DNA of 64,000 bases from Shewanella colwelliana ATCC 39565 (lineage in GTDB: Bacteria; Pseudomonadota; Gammaproteobacteria; Enterobacterales; Shewanellaceae): NCBI RefSeq assembly GCF_000518705.1, contig NZ_JAEC01000006.1, positions 1 through 64,000 on the forward strand, given 5' to 3'. Shown here one piece after another: positions 10,166-19,790 of the stretch. Positions within the stretch are counted from its first letter, which is position 1. Each line of letters starts with the position of its first letter. The notes below the pieces were generated by a model. That model was not told the DNA's origin. It ran no database searches and saw only the letters and a list, made by a program, of their open reading frames with translations. A program made the translations under genes and the position numbers.

Positions 10166-11824
10166 TTAGCGCAACTGTTGTAACGTCAGTTGCGTTTCAA
10201 TTTCGCCAATCAGTTGCATCAAGCTTGCTTGCTGTTTTAGGGGAGCAAATATTGGATGTCGCTCAATCAGGGTGCTGGCCAGCCAACCCTGATTAATCGC
10301 TTGGATCAGATATCGATAAGCTTGCTCCTCTTTCCCCATCTTGCTGTAAATTAACGCCAGCGTGTAGCTATCACTCGGTCTATCTGAGCCCTTTGACAGG
10401 CGTTGTTGATAGAGCTGAATCAGCTGGCGGCTGTTGCTTAATTGGCTCTTGTTTAATTGAGAGGGATTCAAGCTGTTGTCGCTCGCGAGGTACTGCAATA
10501 ACAGCCCTTGCTCCTGCATGTTGCTATCATCGCTCGCGATTAACTGTGCGGCGATAGAGAGGGTTTGCGATCTCTTATCAAGGTATAACGCGCTTTGGGC
10601 TAAACGCTCTAGAAACATCAGTTGCTCTGGATATTGGTTATTAAGGGCCTGATAGTATTGCCACGCTTGGGTAAATTCCCCCTGATGCAGATACCAGTGG
10701 CCAAGAGCCTCTTTGGCGAGGAGTGAATCGGGCTGAAGTAATAGGGCTCTATCTAAGGTATTTCTGGCTTGTGAGTATTGACCTAATGCCGTTAAGGTTT
10801 GTGCTTTATGTACCATACTAACGCTGTTTTTTGGGTTGGCTTTTAATGCTTTATTGGCCCAATTTAGCGACTGTTTTAGCTGGCCAAGCTCACGATAAAT
10901 AAAGCTAAGGTTTGACATGGCCTCACTGTAATTGGGCGTCTTTTGCAGTGCTTTTAGATTGGCGTTTACTGCTTTTGTAAGCCAACCGCGGTTGTAATAG
11001 GCTAAACCTAATGACTTATACCCTTGGGCGAGGTTTGGCGCTAATGCGATCGACTTATATGCCGCGTCAATAGCCAGCTGTTGCCAGTGGCTCGGGGCAT
11101 TAAATTGAAATACCCCTTGGCTATAGGCGTCTGACAGCCCGGCATAGGCGCGCGCCATATTGGGGTCGCGTTCAATCGCGGCCAAAAATAGATCGATGGC
11201 AAGGCGATTATCCTCTTGTCGATATCGGTGATAATACTCAAGTCCTTTCTGATAAAGCTCATTATCTAAACTATTAGCCATCACATCGACTAAAGAATCT
11301 TGATTTGGCTGAGAGAGGTGGTGATTAGATGACACCAAAATGGCTATGCAGCTAAAAAGCAGTAGGCAGGTAAATAAAACCAGCGAAGTAAGCTTCCAAT
11401 AGGTGGGGTAGTTTTCTCCTTGTCTTAAAGGCAAATGGCCATCGGTTGCCAGATTAAGTGCTACTGATGGGTTACTGCTATGCAATGGTGTGACGTCTAC
11501 TGAGGGCAGAATTCGATAGCCGCGGCCTCGTATCGCTTCGATATAAGTTGGGGCACTAGCATTATCGTTGAGCGATTTTCTTAATAACTTGATACGCTGC
11601 TTTAAGGTTTCGTCGCCCACTACATTATTGGGCCACACTTTTTCAATTAGACTTTGCTGACTGACAATCGCAGGTGCCGCCTCACACAAGGTGCATAGTA
11701 GTTGATAACTCAAGTGGGGCAACTGTACCTCTTCCCCTTGAGTATTGATCACAGTGCCGAGTTGGGTATTTAGAGTTAAGTTGGCAAACTGATATTGGTA
11801 ATTGATGCTGTCATCCCTAAGCAT
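10166..11824 (-). CDS. Membrane-anchored winged-helix regulator with TPR domain
   Basis: A 552-residue CadC/ToxR-type regulator. Residues about 10-108 form an OmpR/PhoB-type winged helix (LIEKVWPNNVVGDETLKQRI; RGRGYRI at the wing). A single membrane segment lies at about 143-166, and the periplasmic part (about 190-540) is made of TPR repeats. Such proteins bind DNA directly from the membrane without a phosphorelay, using the outer domain to sense a signal or partner. It converges on nhaC, and its own 5' region faces the sir lyase genes, so neither neighbour clearly identifies its target. Confidence 0.85.
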   Translation of the reverse strand: MLRDDSINYQYQFANLTLNTQLGTVINTQGEEVQLPHLSYQLLCTLCEAAPAIVSQQSLIEKVWPNNVVGDETLKQRIKLLRKSLNDNASAPTYIEAIRGRGYRILPSVDVTPLHSSNPSVALNLATDGHLPLRQGENYPTYWKLTSLVLFTCLLLFSCIAILVSSNHHLSQPNQDSLVDVMANSLDNELYQKGLEYYHRYRQEDNRLAIDLFLAAIERDPNMARAYAGLSDAYSQGVFQFNAPSHWQQLAIDAAYKSIALAPNLAQGYKSLGLAYYNRGWLTKAVNANLKALQKTPNYSEAMSNLSFIYRELGQLKQSLNWANKALKANPKNSVSMVHKAQTLTALGQYSQARNTLDRALLLQPDSLLAKEALGHWYLHQGEFTQAWQYYQALNNQYPEQLMFLERLAQSALYLDKRSQTLSIAAQLIASDDSNMQEQGLLLQYLASDNSLNPSQLNKSQLSNSRQLIQLYQQRLSKGSDRPSDSYTLALIYSKMGKEEQAYRYLIQAINQGWLASTLIERHPIFAPLKQQASLMQLIGEIETQLTLQQLR

Positions 11825-11999
11825 TGTCTCTTATCGCTATTGTTGTAATACCCAAAGGTATCCTTTGTGTCCATAGGGTTTCACTTTACTGCTCTTTCAC
11901 CGTTTCGCAACAGCTTTCACCAAGCTTCACCAACTATTCAGGTAGCCTTCACTCAGAGGGTCATCGGCAGGGTACCGATAAATGGTCAACGCATTATTG

Positions 12000-12046
12000 A
12001 AAAAAGTCCGTCCGGCTAAAGAGGTGGCGCGCTGCCGGACGGGAGC
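12000..12046 (-). terminator. Terminator of the leftward sir haem-lyase operon
   Basis: CCGTCCGGC (12008-12016) pairs perfectly with GCCGGACGG (12034-12042) across a 17-base loop. Read leftward the stem is followed by a run of six T. It lies about 75 bases after the stop of the last lyase gene. Confidence 0.75.
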
Positions 12047-12120
12047 AATAAAAAGGGTAATGGTCATCGCTAGCCTTGGCTAATGAGGACGGGTTTGCAG
12101 GGTATTGCTTAAATTTGTTA

Positions 12121-12714
12121 TTAAAGATGCTGTGGTGTCGCGTACTTTTGAGTGAGTCCTTCTAGGTAGGCTTGGATCGCTATGTCGCCCCAATCTAAGT
12201 AGCCGCGAAGAAAGCCGACCAAGTTGCCCTCGCCGTCAAATACGTATGTGGCAGGTACCACATCGGCAGGTAGCATCTTCTCCACCTGCTGTTGTGGGTC
12301 GATAAGCGTTGGATAATTTGGCTGTTGATGACGCGCTAAAAATGCGGCGACTTTGTCATACTCTGCATCGATAGACAGCGGCAGCACCACCAGGTTTTTG
12401 TCTTGGTTGTCACGACGTATCTTATCCATCATAGGGATCTCTTTAATACAGGGCGCGCACCAAGTAGCCCACAAGTTAATGAGTACTAACTTTCCTCTGT
12501 AGTCACTAAGTTTTACAGTATCGCCTTGGAGGTTTTGAAAGGGGACCTCGGTGACTTTGCGGGCGTAACTCATCTCTACAAACCTAGACATGATCATCGG
12601 CTTGGCCAGACTATCGCCTGTGGCGTAGACCTTCTCATTTGGCATTGAGGCGAAGCTTTGCGCACTTAAAAGTAACAGTGATAGGCCAAAGAGCCTTGCA
12701 AAAGGTTTAATCAT
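12121..12714 (-). CDS. CcmG/TlpA-like thiol:disulfide oxidoreductase of sir locus
   Basis: A 197-residue exported thioredoxin-like protein of the TlpA/DsbE family. Signal peptide ends ...SFA; the active site WATWCAPCIKEIP sits near residues 85-97, with the cis-Pro segment VVPATYVF near 155. CcmG-type proteins keep apocytochrome cysteines reduced so haem can be attached. The start chosen is ATG 12714, which overlaps the CcmH-like gene by 8 bases; the longer frame upstream is a shadow of that gene. Last gene of the lyase operon ccmF-like, ccmH-like, ccmG-like. In S. oneidensis this trio corresponds to the sirEFG group; I do not assign individual letters. Confidence 0.88.
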   Translation of the reverse strand: MIKPFARLFGLSLLLLSAQSFASMPNEKVYATGDSLAKPMIMSRFVEMSYARKVTEVPFQNLQGDTVKLSDYRGKLVLINLWATWCAPCIKEIPMMDKIRRDNQDKNLVVLPLSIDAEYDKVAAFLARHQQPNYPTLIDPQQQVEKMLPADVVPATYVFDGEGNLVGFLRGYLDWGDIAIQAYLEGLTQKYATPQHL

Positions 12715-13150
12715 GATGTGTATCCAATGAAGGCGGTTGTTGGGTTTGCGTGTTGCTGCGCCGGAGCCATAAAGCCCACGCAGCAATCAACGCGACTAAG
12801 AATAAAGGAAACAAGAATAGCACCATTGTGCCGGGCGCTAAGTTGGGCATATAACGTATCTTTTCACCGTAACGTTGCACCATAAAGTCGATGATCTGTG
12901 CTTCGCTGCGTCCCTGTTCAAGCTGAAGAAATATCTCAGCTTTTAGTTCGTTAGCGATGGGGGCTTGGGAGTCGAGTAAATTTTGATTGGTCGACATAGG
13001 GCAGCGTAACGTTTTAGCTATCGATAAGCCTATGGTTTTAATCTCTGTCTGGGTGTAATGCATGACAGAGGACTCTGCCGCCCAAATTGACGTTGAAATC
13101 AGTGTTGCGCTAAGCAAGAGCAGCGCAAGGCGTAATGTTATTATCTTCAT
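12707..13150 (-). CDS. CcmH/NrfF-like haem-lyase subunit lacking second active-site Cys
   Basis: A 147-residue membrane protein of the CcmH/NrfF family: signal peptide (to ...SIWA), a three-helix periplasmic domain, and one C-terminal membrane segment (about residues 104-124). The family motif LRCxxCQNQ appears as LRCPMSTNQNL, so the first Cys is present but the second is Ser and the following Gln is Thr. The rest (ELKAEI, GRSEAQIIDFMVQRYGEKI) is typical. The start ATG 13150 overlaps the ccmF-like stop by 4 bases; the longer listed frame starts inside that gene. It should present reduced apocytochrome to the CcmF-like protein, here probably for SirA. Confidence 0.85.
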   Translation of the reverse strand: MKIITLRLALLLLSATLISTSIWAAESSVMHYTQTEIKTIGLSIAKTLRCPMSTNQNLLDSQAPIANELKAEIFLQLEQGRSEAQIIDFMVQRYGEKIRYMPNLAPGTMVLFLFPLFLVALIAAWALWLRRSNTQTQQPPSLDTHHD

Positions 13151-15123
13151 GGTTGGCCTCCCGTTGCACTGATAAATGAGTACGGCTGCCAATACTTGCC
13201 TGAGTGAACAACTAACCTGCGTTGCCATAACACCATCAATCCCGCAAACATCATGAGTAGTGCGCCAATCCAGATCCAGCTCACCATAGGTTTGTCGCTA
13301 ATGCGAACCAGATACTCCTGTTCACTGAGCTGGGTTCCCATAGAGATATAGATATCGCCAAATAGGCTACGATGGATCCCAGCTGCAGAGATCTCCATGG
13401 CGTTAGTGTTGAAAGTTTGGCGTTGAGGGTAAATGTAGGTGATCAGTCTATCTCGACTGTCTTTAACCGCTATTTTTGCCTGCAGTGCGCTATAGCTTGG
13501 ATATTCAACCGTTTCGGTTGCTTCATAAATAAAAGTATAACCCGCTAAGGTTTTGCCTTGGCCTGGTCCCATTCGCAGCAGCTCCTCCTGTTCTAAATAG
13601 GAGACAGTCGTGGCGCCGAAAATGGATAGGGCAACGCCCATGTGGGCGATAAACATACCAACAAAGCGAGTCTGATCATGATGCGCTGACTTAGCGCGAC
13701 GTTTTTGCCGCTCAGTGACACTTTTTATTAGGCATAGCGGCAGCCAAATGATGCAGAAAACCCCACTAATAAGGTACAAGTCTAGCTGTTGATAAAGTCC
13801 GATAGTGGTGACAATAGCCACAGCCAATACTCCTAAGGCGTAAATGGCCAACTTTTTTATCGCCTTGTGCGAACTGGTGTGCCAGCTAAGCAGCGGAGCC
13901 GCCCCCATTAGTAATACAATAAGTAACAGTAGCGGAATAAAGATACTATTGAAGTAAGGGGCACCAACAGAGATGGTTGCGCCAGTAAGCACCTCATAAA
14001 GTAAGGGATAGCAGGTACCGAGTAAAATAGATAACGCTGTGGCTAATAGTAAGAAATTGCCCAGCTGCAATGCGACGGTTTTACCCCCTAGCGTCACCTT
14101 GGCGGAACTTATTAATCCGGGTGCTCGATAAGCAAATAGCGCCAAACCACAACCGACAAATACCATCAACAGGATTAAAATCGACGTGCCACGGGTTGGG
14201 TCAGCCGCAAAGGCATGCACTGACTGAACCACCCCTGAGCGCACCAAAAATGTTCCTAAAAGGCAGAGTGCAAAGCCCAGCAGACAGATAAATAGGCTGG
14301 ATGCATGAAAAGCGTTGCGTTTCTCGCTCAAAATTAACGCATGCACCATAGCGGTTGCAACGAGCCAGGGAATAAATGAGGCGTTCTCAACAGGATCCCA
14401 AAACCACCACCCGCCCCAGCCTAATTCGTTATACGCCCACCATGAGCCGAAGGCATTACCACCTGTCAGTGCGATCCAAGCGATAATCGCCCAGGGTCTT
14501 AACTGCTTGCAGTGTTGTTGTATTTTGTCTCGACTCTCGAGCAAAGCAGCCATTGCTCCAGCAAAACAGACGCTTAGACCAACATAGCCGATGAATAGCG
14601 CTGGAGGATGCAGAATCAAACCAATGTCCTGCAGTATAGGATTGAGGTCGCGCCCTTCAACAGGGATTTCTGGTAGCAAACGCGCAAAAGGGTTAGAGGT
14701 AAACAGCAAAAACAGTAGAAACCCCAATATCAGCATGGCGAGTATGGCGCAGAGGTATTGATGAAAATTGTCACTCTTGCGGGTGTTTAATGTGATGCAG
14801 CTATTCCAAATAGCGATAGCGACAATCCAAAACAACATTGAGCCTTCATGGCCACCCCACACTGCGGCGATTTTGTAGAGTGTCGCTAGTTGGGTGTTGG
14901 AGTTGTTGGCCACGTATGCGACAGAGAAATCATTACCAACAAATAACACACCAAGAGTAATTATCGCCGCCAATAATGCAGTGGTATTAAGGTGAACAAA
15001 TAACGAAGTGTAACTTTTTAAATAACTGCTATTTTTTCTAACGGCAATAAAAGGTGTTATTGCAAGTAATAGAGATATTACGCTGGCAATAATAAGTAGT
15101 ATTAATCCAATCTCTGCAGCCAT
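13147..15123 (-). CDS. CcmF/NrfE-like haem lyase of sir locus
   Basis: A 658-residue polytopic membrane protein of the CcmF/NrfE family. It carries WGGHEGSMLFW (about residues 89-99) and the haem-handling WWD region GGWWFWDPVENASFIPW (about 235-251), plus the C-terminal periplasmic domain typical for CcmF. The protein ligates haem to apocytochrome c cysteines. Its location divergent from sirA, with ccmH- and ccmG-like partners translationally coupled downstream, matches the specialised lyase reported for S. oneidensis SirA, presumably for the CX15CH site. ATG 15123 is preceded by AGGT. Confidence 0.93.
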   Translation of the reverse strand: MAAEIGLILLIIASVISLLLAITPFIAVRKNSSYLKSYTSLFVHLNTTALLAAIITLGVLFVGNDFSVAYVANNSNTQLATLYKIAAVWGGHEGSMLFWIVAIAIWNSCITLNTRKSDNFHQYLCAILAMLILGFLLFLLFTSNPFARLLPEIPVEGRDLNPILQDIGLILHPPALFIGYVGLSVCFAGAMAALLESRDKIQQHCKQLRPWAIIAWIALTGGNAFGSWWAYNELGWGGWWFWDPVENASFIPWLVATAMVHALILSEKRNAFHASSLFICLLGFALCLLGTFLVRSGVVQSVHAFAADPTRGTSILILLMVFVGCGLALFAYRAPGLISSAKVTLGGKTVALQLGNFLLLATALSILLGTCYPLLYEVLTGATISVGAPYFNSIFIPLLLLIVLLMGAAPLLSWHTSSHKAIKKLAIYALGVLAVAIVTTIGLYQQLDLYLISGVFCIIWLPLCLIKSVTERQKRRAKSAHHDQTRFVGMFIAHMGVALSIFGATTVSYLEQEELLRMGPGQGKTLAGYTFIYEATETVEYPSYSALQAKIAVKDSRDRLITYIYPQRQTFNTNAMEISAAGIHRSLFGDIYISMGTQLSEQEYLVRISDKPMVSWIWIGALLMMFAGLMVLWQRRLVVHSGKYWQPYSFISATGGQP

Positions 15124-15242
15124 GGTTTCATTACCTAATGTTATGTCTACTTTAACACTCGAATATTATGATGACCTTTTCAGTCAAGTTAGCACCTGAG
15201 TATCTGTCTTGTTACGTGACAGTAAGCTATTGGTCAGCGCTA

Positions 15243-15264
15243 TTCTGTGAGCGACATCAGGTAA
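15243..15264. promoter_or_regulatory. Candidate CRP site near sir lyase operon
   Basis: TGTGA-N6-TCA core (TGTGAGCGACATCAGG at 15246-15261), 12 of 22 consensus positions by eye. It lies about 120 bases before the ccmF-like start. CRP controls much of anaerobic respiration in Shewanella, so the position is sensible, but the match is partial. Confidence 0.3.
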
Positions 15265-15437
15265 AAAATATCGATAGTTTTCTTTGTCAATTTTTAAAAA
15301 GTAAAACCAATCCATTAGCTTTTTTTAGATCTAAAAAATGCCAATTTAATTATTAAAACTTAAATATATAGCTCTGTAAGTTTATGTAATTGTTGGTACT
15401 TTTAATTTTTACCTTTGTTGAGATCTAATCCCTTTAG

Positions 15438-15459
15438 TGGTGTGCGCTAGGTCATGTTT
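15438..15459. promoter_or_regulatory. Candidate CRP site upstream of sirA
   Basis: TGTG-CGCTAG-GTCATGTTT aligns with the CRP consensus at about 14 of 22 positions by eye. It is about 155-175 bases upstream of the sirA start. No promoter hexamers could be set with confidence. Confidence 0.35.
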
Positions 15460-15614
15460 TTACTCGGTTTTATATGGAGAATACTGAACTTGCTCAGTTG
15501 TATCAGTCGTTCGGTTAACGATTAGGTTTACTAAATCCAATAGATGGCTGCGTAATGGATGAGCAGTTATTCATTGGTCAATAAATATAAAACCAAAATA
15601 ATATTTAGGAGTGA

Positions 15615-17657
15615 ATGATGAGACGATGGAAACACAAGGTAGCTCTAAGCGTGCTATTTTGTTTCGGTGCCATTGCTAATGTTAACGCTGCTGGTGGTAA
15701 ATATAACAGCGTACCAGAAATGGGCAAAACCGCTAAAGAAGCGATAGCCAACTACCAAGGAACAGAAAAAGTTAGTGGTGTAAAAACACTGCAAGATTAT
15801 ATTGTTCAAGAGGCTGAGTTATTCGATTTCTTATTCGAAAACCATCCAATGTTTAAGTATCAAGAAGCGGGAAACTTAGTGGGTGATTACCACATCAGTG
15901 ACCGTGGTGAAGAGTATTTAGATACTGGCCATAGCCCCGAGTACAGTAAAAATGCTGGCGCTCCAAGAGCGGTTCAGTATCGTTTAGGTGCTAAATCTAT
16001 TCTTGATTACCCCAATAATTTTGTTGGACCAGAAAAGTGTGCTGAGTGTCATGCGACGCAATATGAGAAGTGGAAACGCTCACGTCATGCAAAAACGATT
16101 CGCTTCCCTGGCGAACATCCAGAGGTCGATAACGACCTAGAAAAAACCATGTATAGCACTGAAGGTACCTCTATTTTACCAGATGGTATTACCCCTGATG
16201 CTATCTATGCAACGGTGGGGACACCCCGTACCAAGTATGGCTTTATCGATGCGTGGTTAGTGCGCGGCAGCTACCACATTGAAGGTGGTTTGCTCAAAGA
16301 TGGCACTGGTAAAATGGTCGCAGGTGCAAACCAGTTCTCCCGTGGTTGGGCCGAATGGTTAACCCCTGAAGTATCGAAAAAAATTAATGCCGTTATTCCT
16401 GAGTTTCCACTGACGTTAGAAGACTTTGGCGCGTCTGGTTCTCACCAACGCGGTATGAGTTCTTATGGTGCTAAGTATCGTAAAGAGATGTTGTTCCAAC
16501 CTGCCAGCTCTTACTGTGAAGTGTGCCATACATTCAAGTTTGATTTTAAGAACAAGCAAGAGTTTTTTGATGCGCTAGGTGATCCCAAGAAACTGCAAGA
16601 GCACACCATCAGCCGTGGTATCGCGTGTGAAGAGTGTCATGGCGCTGGTGGCCACTTAGATGGCGGTACAGGTGGCATGCAGTCAAATTGCGAACGTTGT
16701 CACCAACGTTTCCAATACGATCCTGTTATGGCTGAAACCGATGCAGCGAAAGAGAAACCTGAGCTTGCCTTTGGTGTGAAGATGAAGTCGTTATGCCCAT
16801 CTTGTGGTACCGAGGGCTCGCAAATGTATGGCTCTGCGCACTATGAAAAAGGGATGCGTTGTACCACTTGTCATGATCCTCATGAGGTGACTGATGGTTC
16901 ATGGATGACAGAGTTTACTAAGCCAAAGCTGAAGAAACAGTGTACTGACTGTCATGAAGCGCAAACCTTGATTGCGAGTAATACCGATACTCATAGCAAC
17001 CAAACTTGCCAAAGCTGTCACATGCCTAACATGGGTAGCTGTGAAAACTTCAAGGCGATGCAGTTCCCTGATCAAGCCGGTTTCGACGCTGTGCGTAAGT
17101 CGCACATGTGGAAAATTGATGTTGATCCGACCCGTAAAACCCTTAACCCACCAGAAGGTGAGCCGCGTACACAAGGGCCTAAGGCGGGTAAAGGTTGGAC
17201 GGTTGCTAAGAACGAAGAGGGTCGCACTTACCTTGATTTAATGTGGTCTTGTGCCCGTACCGCCATCTCGGATCACGATGTGGTTGACAATAAAGGTTGT
17301 CATAGCCAGTTCCAATCCGAGCTAGAAACCGGTCTTCACTACAAGGATCAGATGGAGATCTACGGTGAAGTGATGAAGTGGCAAAAGCCGATCAAACAGG
17401 TGTTTACTGAAGTTGAGCAAGCACTAGAGCGTATCGACCAGCTATTGGAAGTCACTAAGCTATCTACTGAAGACAAGACTCAAGTACTGATGCTTGCCGA
17501 GAAGGCACAGGAAACGGTGGATCTGATCAAGGCTGATGGTTCTTGGGGGGTTCATGGCTTCCGTTACAGCCAGAAACGTCTTGATGCCGCACTGACTTAT
17601 GTCACGCAGGCGCAAAAAATCTTAGATGGTAGCGGCTATACAGCTAAAGCTAACTAA
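15615..17657 (+). CDS. sirA: Octahaem cytochrome c sulfite reductase SirA (MccA type)
   Basis: Periplasmic terminal reductase converting sulfite to sulfide with six electrons. The 680-residue precursor has a signal peptide ending ...NVNA. Seven CXXCH haem sites start at Cys 142, 301, 338, 359, 416, 443 and 465; the eighth is the rare CX15CH, Cys546 to Cys562-His. Extra cysteines at 394/397 (CPSCG) and 476 (GSCEN) are candidates for the two thiolate ligands of the active-site Cu(I) known in Wolinella MccA. The C-terminal quarter is helical. AGGA precedes two ATGs; 15618 has better spacing than 15615. Neighbours encode a dedicated lyase, quinol dehydrogenase and copper module, as in the described S. 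oneidensis sir locus. Confidence 0.96.
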   Translation: MMRRWKHKVALSVLFCFGAIANVNAAGGKYNSVPEMGKTAKEAIANYQGTEKVSGVKTLQDYIVQEAELFDFLFENHPMFKYQEAGNLVGDYHISDRGEEYLDTGHSPEYSKNAGAPRAVQYRLGAKSILDYPNNFVGPEKCAECHATQYEKWKRSRHAKTIRFPGEHPEVDNDLEKTMYSTEGTSILPDGITPDAIYATVGTPRTKYGFIDAWLVRGSYHIEGGLLKDGTGKMVAGANQFSRGWAEWLTPEVSKKINAVIPEFPLTLEDFGASGSHQRGMSSYGAKYRKEMLFQPASSYCEVCHTFKFDFKNKQEFFDALGDPKKLQEHTISRGIACEECHGAGGHLDGGTGGMQSNCERCHQRFQYDPVMAETDAAKEKPELAFGVKMKSLCPSCGTEGSQMYGSAHYEKGMRCTTCHDPHEVTDGSWMTEFTKPKLKKQCTDCHEAQTLIASNTDTHSNQTCQSCHMPNMGSCENFKAMQFPDQAGFDAVRKSHMWKIDVDPTRKTLNPPEGEPRTQGPKAGKGWTVAKNEEGRTYLDLMWSCARTAISDHDVVDNKGCHSQFQSELETGLHYKDQMEIYGEVMKWQKPIKQVFTEVEQALERIDQLLEVTKLSTEDKTQVLMLAEKAQETVDLIKADGSWGVHGFRYSQKRLDAALTYVTQAQKILDGSGYTAKAN

Positions 17658-17728
17658 GTGGCGTAACCAATCTACCTCGGCACTTTTGTGTAACGAATAA
17701 AGGTGTCGGGGTATTCAGGAGAAATCCA

Positions 17729-18154
17729 ATGAAACAACTTGCTGCAATAACCTTGGCTGGCATGTTGGGCATCACTAGCTTCACTTGCCAAGCTGGTGGC
17801 GGCTCTGAAATGGCACCTGCCCACCAGTATGAGCATACGCTACAAACCATCAGCCTAACCCAAGGCGAGGCGTTGTTAGCGCAGCCCGGAGTGCTTTTTT
17901 TTGATGTGAATACCCTAGAACTATGGGCGGAGGGCTTTATACCCGGTGCAATTTTTTTCAACGTCAGTAACTGGAAAGAGCTACTTCCCGAGGCCAAAGA
18001 CACCGTCATGGTGTTCTATTGTGCTAATCGGCTTTGTAATGCCAGTGAAATAGCCGCCCATGAGGTGATAAAACTGGGATACACCAATGTCATGCAGATG
18101 CACGACGGTATCTATGGTTGGCGATTATCGGGCCGACCCACAGAAAAACCATAA
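17729..18154 (+). CDS. Periplasmic rhodanese-domain protein of sir locus
   Basis: A 141-residue exported protein: signal peptide ending ...TCQA, then one rhodanese domain. The family motifs LFFDVNTLELWAEGFIPGA and the active-site loop YCANRLCNAS with catalytic Cys (about residue 97) are present; a second Cys five residues on is unusual but seen in some homologues. Ends with the typical GIYGWRLSGRP. Rhodaneses carry sulfur as a Cys persulfide, which suits a sulfite/sulfide locus. It follows sirA by 71 bases, with AGGAGA before the start. Confidence 0.88.
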   Translation: MKQLAAITLAGMLGITSFTCQAGGGSEMAPAHQYEHTLQTISLTQGEALLAQPGVLFFDVNTLELWAEGFIPGAIFFNVSNWKELLPEAKDTVMVFYCANRLCNASEIAAHEVIKLGYTNVMQMHDGIYGWRLSGRPTEKP

Positions 18155-18211
18155 TAACAATATTGAGTGATTTATCTGTCATTTGAGCAATTAAATTTAG
18201 AGAGAAACTTT

Positions 18212-18997
18212 ATGAAAATGTTCGCTAAAACAGCATTATCGACAACAACTTTTGCGGTGTTATGTGGCCTATCTTTTGTGGTATCAGCCAGTGAAACACG
18301 TCAACAAGTGGATGATGCATCCTATGCCTTGGGCGCATCTGTGGGTCACTACATTTCTGGAAAAATTTACAGCCAGGTTGAGCTAGGCGCCGAGGTCAAC
18401 GTGGATATTGTGGTTGAGGGCGTTATCGATGCACTAAAAGGCAAAGGCAAGATGTCTGACGAAGAGATTTTAACTCACCTGAATGCACGTGTAGAGCTGC
18501 TTAATGCAGCCAAAGATGCGCGAATTGAGGCGATCTCGGTTAAGAACTTAGCTGAAGGTGCTGCTTACTTGGCAAACAATAAAACCAATTCGGCGGTAAC
18601 GGTAACCAGCACGGGATTGCAATATGAGGTGCTTGAGCTGGGAGAAGGGGTCAAGCCGCTTGAATCCAACGTGGTTACGGTTCATTACAAAGGTCAACTC
18701 GTCGACGGCACTGTGTTTGATGACTCTTATGAGCGAAATGAACCTAACCGTTTCGCCCTTATGTCGGTGATTGACGGTTGGAAAGAGGGGATCGCACTGA
18801 TGCCTGAAGGGTCAAAGTTTCGCTTAACTATCCCTGCTGAACTGGCTTACGGCAAAGAGCAGGTTGGCATTATTCCGCCAAGTTCCACCCTTATTTTTGA
18901 TGTAGAGCTGCTTAAAGTTGAAGAGCCTGGCGCTAATTCTCATGGTATGGGACTGAGCGGTATGGGGATGGGCGGCATGATGGGAATGGGTCACTAA
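18212..18997 (+). CDS. FKBP-type peptidyl-prolyl isomerase with Met-rich tail
   Basis: A 261-residue periplasmic FKBP/FkpA-like isomerase. Signal peptide ends ...VVSA; an N-terminal helical dimer domain (about residues 25-115) precedes the FKBP domain (about 135-240; VTVHYKGQLVDGTVFDDSY; AYGKEQVG.IPPSSTLIFDVELL). After residue 240 comes GMGLSGMGMGGMMGMGH, with six Met and a final His, resembling Cu(I)-binding tails. Wolinella mccB is also an isomerase in the equivalent locus, so it probably helps fold SirA and may carry copper. ATG 18212 (after AGAGA) is preferred over upstream ATG 18167. Confidence 0.9.
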   Translation: MKMFAKTALSTTTFAVLCGLSFVVSASETRQQVDDASYALGASVGHYISGKIYSQVELGAEVNVDIVVEGVIDALKGKGKMSDEEILTHLNARVELLNAAKDARIEAISVKNLAEGAAYLANNKTNSAVTVTSTGLQYEVLELGEGVKPLESNVVTVHYKGQLVDGTVFDDSYERNEPNRFALMSVIDGWKEGIALMPEGSKFRLTIPAELAYGKEQVGIIPPSSTLIFDVELLKVEEPGANSHGMGLSGMGMGGMMGMGH

Positions 18998-19025
18998 GTT
19001 TGGTCACCAGCAGTAGAGTATTGTT

Positions 19026-19727
19026 ATGAATAGTCTTGTCATTGCCATAGTCGTCATCCTATTGAGTTTCATCGCTCCTTTATGGTTACTTCATCTCCGT
19101 GCCGTAAACCCCAATGACACTAGTGTTGCAACACCATCACTGACCCCTGCTAAGTTGATGTGGTTAATACCAACGATGATAACGCTTACTCTGCTGCTGG
19201 TAACCCTTACTGTTTATGTTCAAATTGGTCGTTTCGCCGATTGGGATAAAGGTTATGTCGATGAAAACATCGACTACCTTATCGCCGCCGATATTAACAA
19301 AAATGCCAAGGCAGTCAGCGAAACACCCCATGACAAGATAGCGCTGCTTAAGCTTGCGCATGCCTACGCCGAAGGGGGCTTATATGCCCAATCGGTTGAA
19401 ACCTTAGATAAATTATTGGCGATAGAGTCCGACGCTGAAGTGCTTGGCATGAAGGCTAATGCACTCTATTACCGTGATGGTCGAGACATGAGCTTAGAGG
19501 TGTCAATCATCCTATCTCAAGCCCTTGCGATCGACCCAAATGAAATTCAATCTCTGCTGTTAATGGCGACCCATGCTTATCTGAATAAGGAATTTCAGCA
19601 AGCAATCGCTTATTGGCAGCAGTTGTTGGATAGCAACAACCCAAACGTAAACCGAGCATCAATAAACCGTGCGATTTTAAAAGCTGAGCAGAGCCAAGCT
19701 AACCGTACCGTGACTGCATCTGAGTAA
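19026..19727 (+). CDS. CcmI/NrfG-like TPR protein of sir locus
   Basis: A 233-residue inner-membrane protein with two N-terminal membrane segments (about residues 4-24 and 44-66) and a periplasmic TPR region (about 100-215; LKLAHAYAEGG, LGMKANALYY, ALAIDPNEI). This is the layout of CcmI/NrfG, which bind the C-terminus of apocytochromes and hand them to the lyase. It therefore completes the ccmF/H/G-like set encoded divergently. The gene sits between the isomerase and the FeS protein on the rightward operon. Confidence 0.85.
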   Translation: MNSLVIAIVVILLSFIAPLWLLHLRAVNPNDTSVATPSLTPAKLMWLIPTMITLTLLLVTLTVYVQIGRFADWDKGYVDENIDYLIAADINKNAKAVSETPHDKIALLKLAHAYAEGGLYAQSVETLDKLLAIESDAEVLGMKANALYYRDGRDMSLEVSIILSQALAIDPNEIQSLLLMATHAYLNKEFQQAIAYWQQLLDSNNPNVNRASINRAILKAEQSQANRTVTASE

Positions 19728-19790
19728 AAGAGTCACCAAAAATCGAAAAGCTTAAATAGGTCAGCCCTGTGCTGACAGATGGAGGATGCT

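Larger units (their letters stand above)
15124..15614. other. Divergent control region of the sir locus
   Basis: The 491 bases between the leftward lyase operon and sirA are AT-rich and hold no credible gene; the 62-codon ORF at 15168 has no gene-like features. Two CRP-like half-palindromes are listed separately (15243-15264 and 15438-15459). A hallmark FNR site was not seen. Confidence 0.5.

Noticed and set aside
15168-15356. A 62-codon gene in the sir control region
   Set aside because: AT-rich, no ribosome site, no gene-like composition.
16791-16805. CPSCG in SirA as an extra haem site
   Set aside because: It lacks the His after the second Cys; more likely linked to the copper site.
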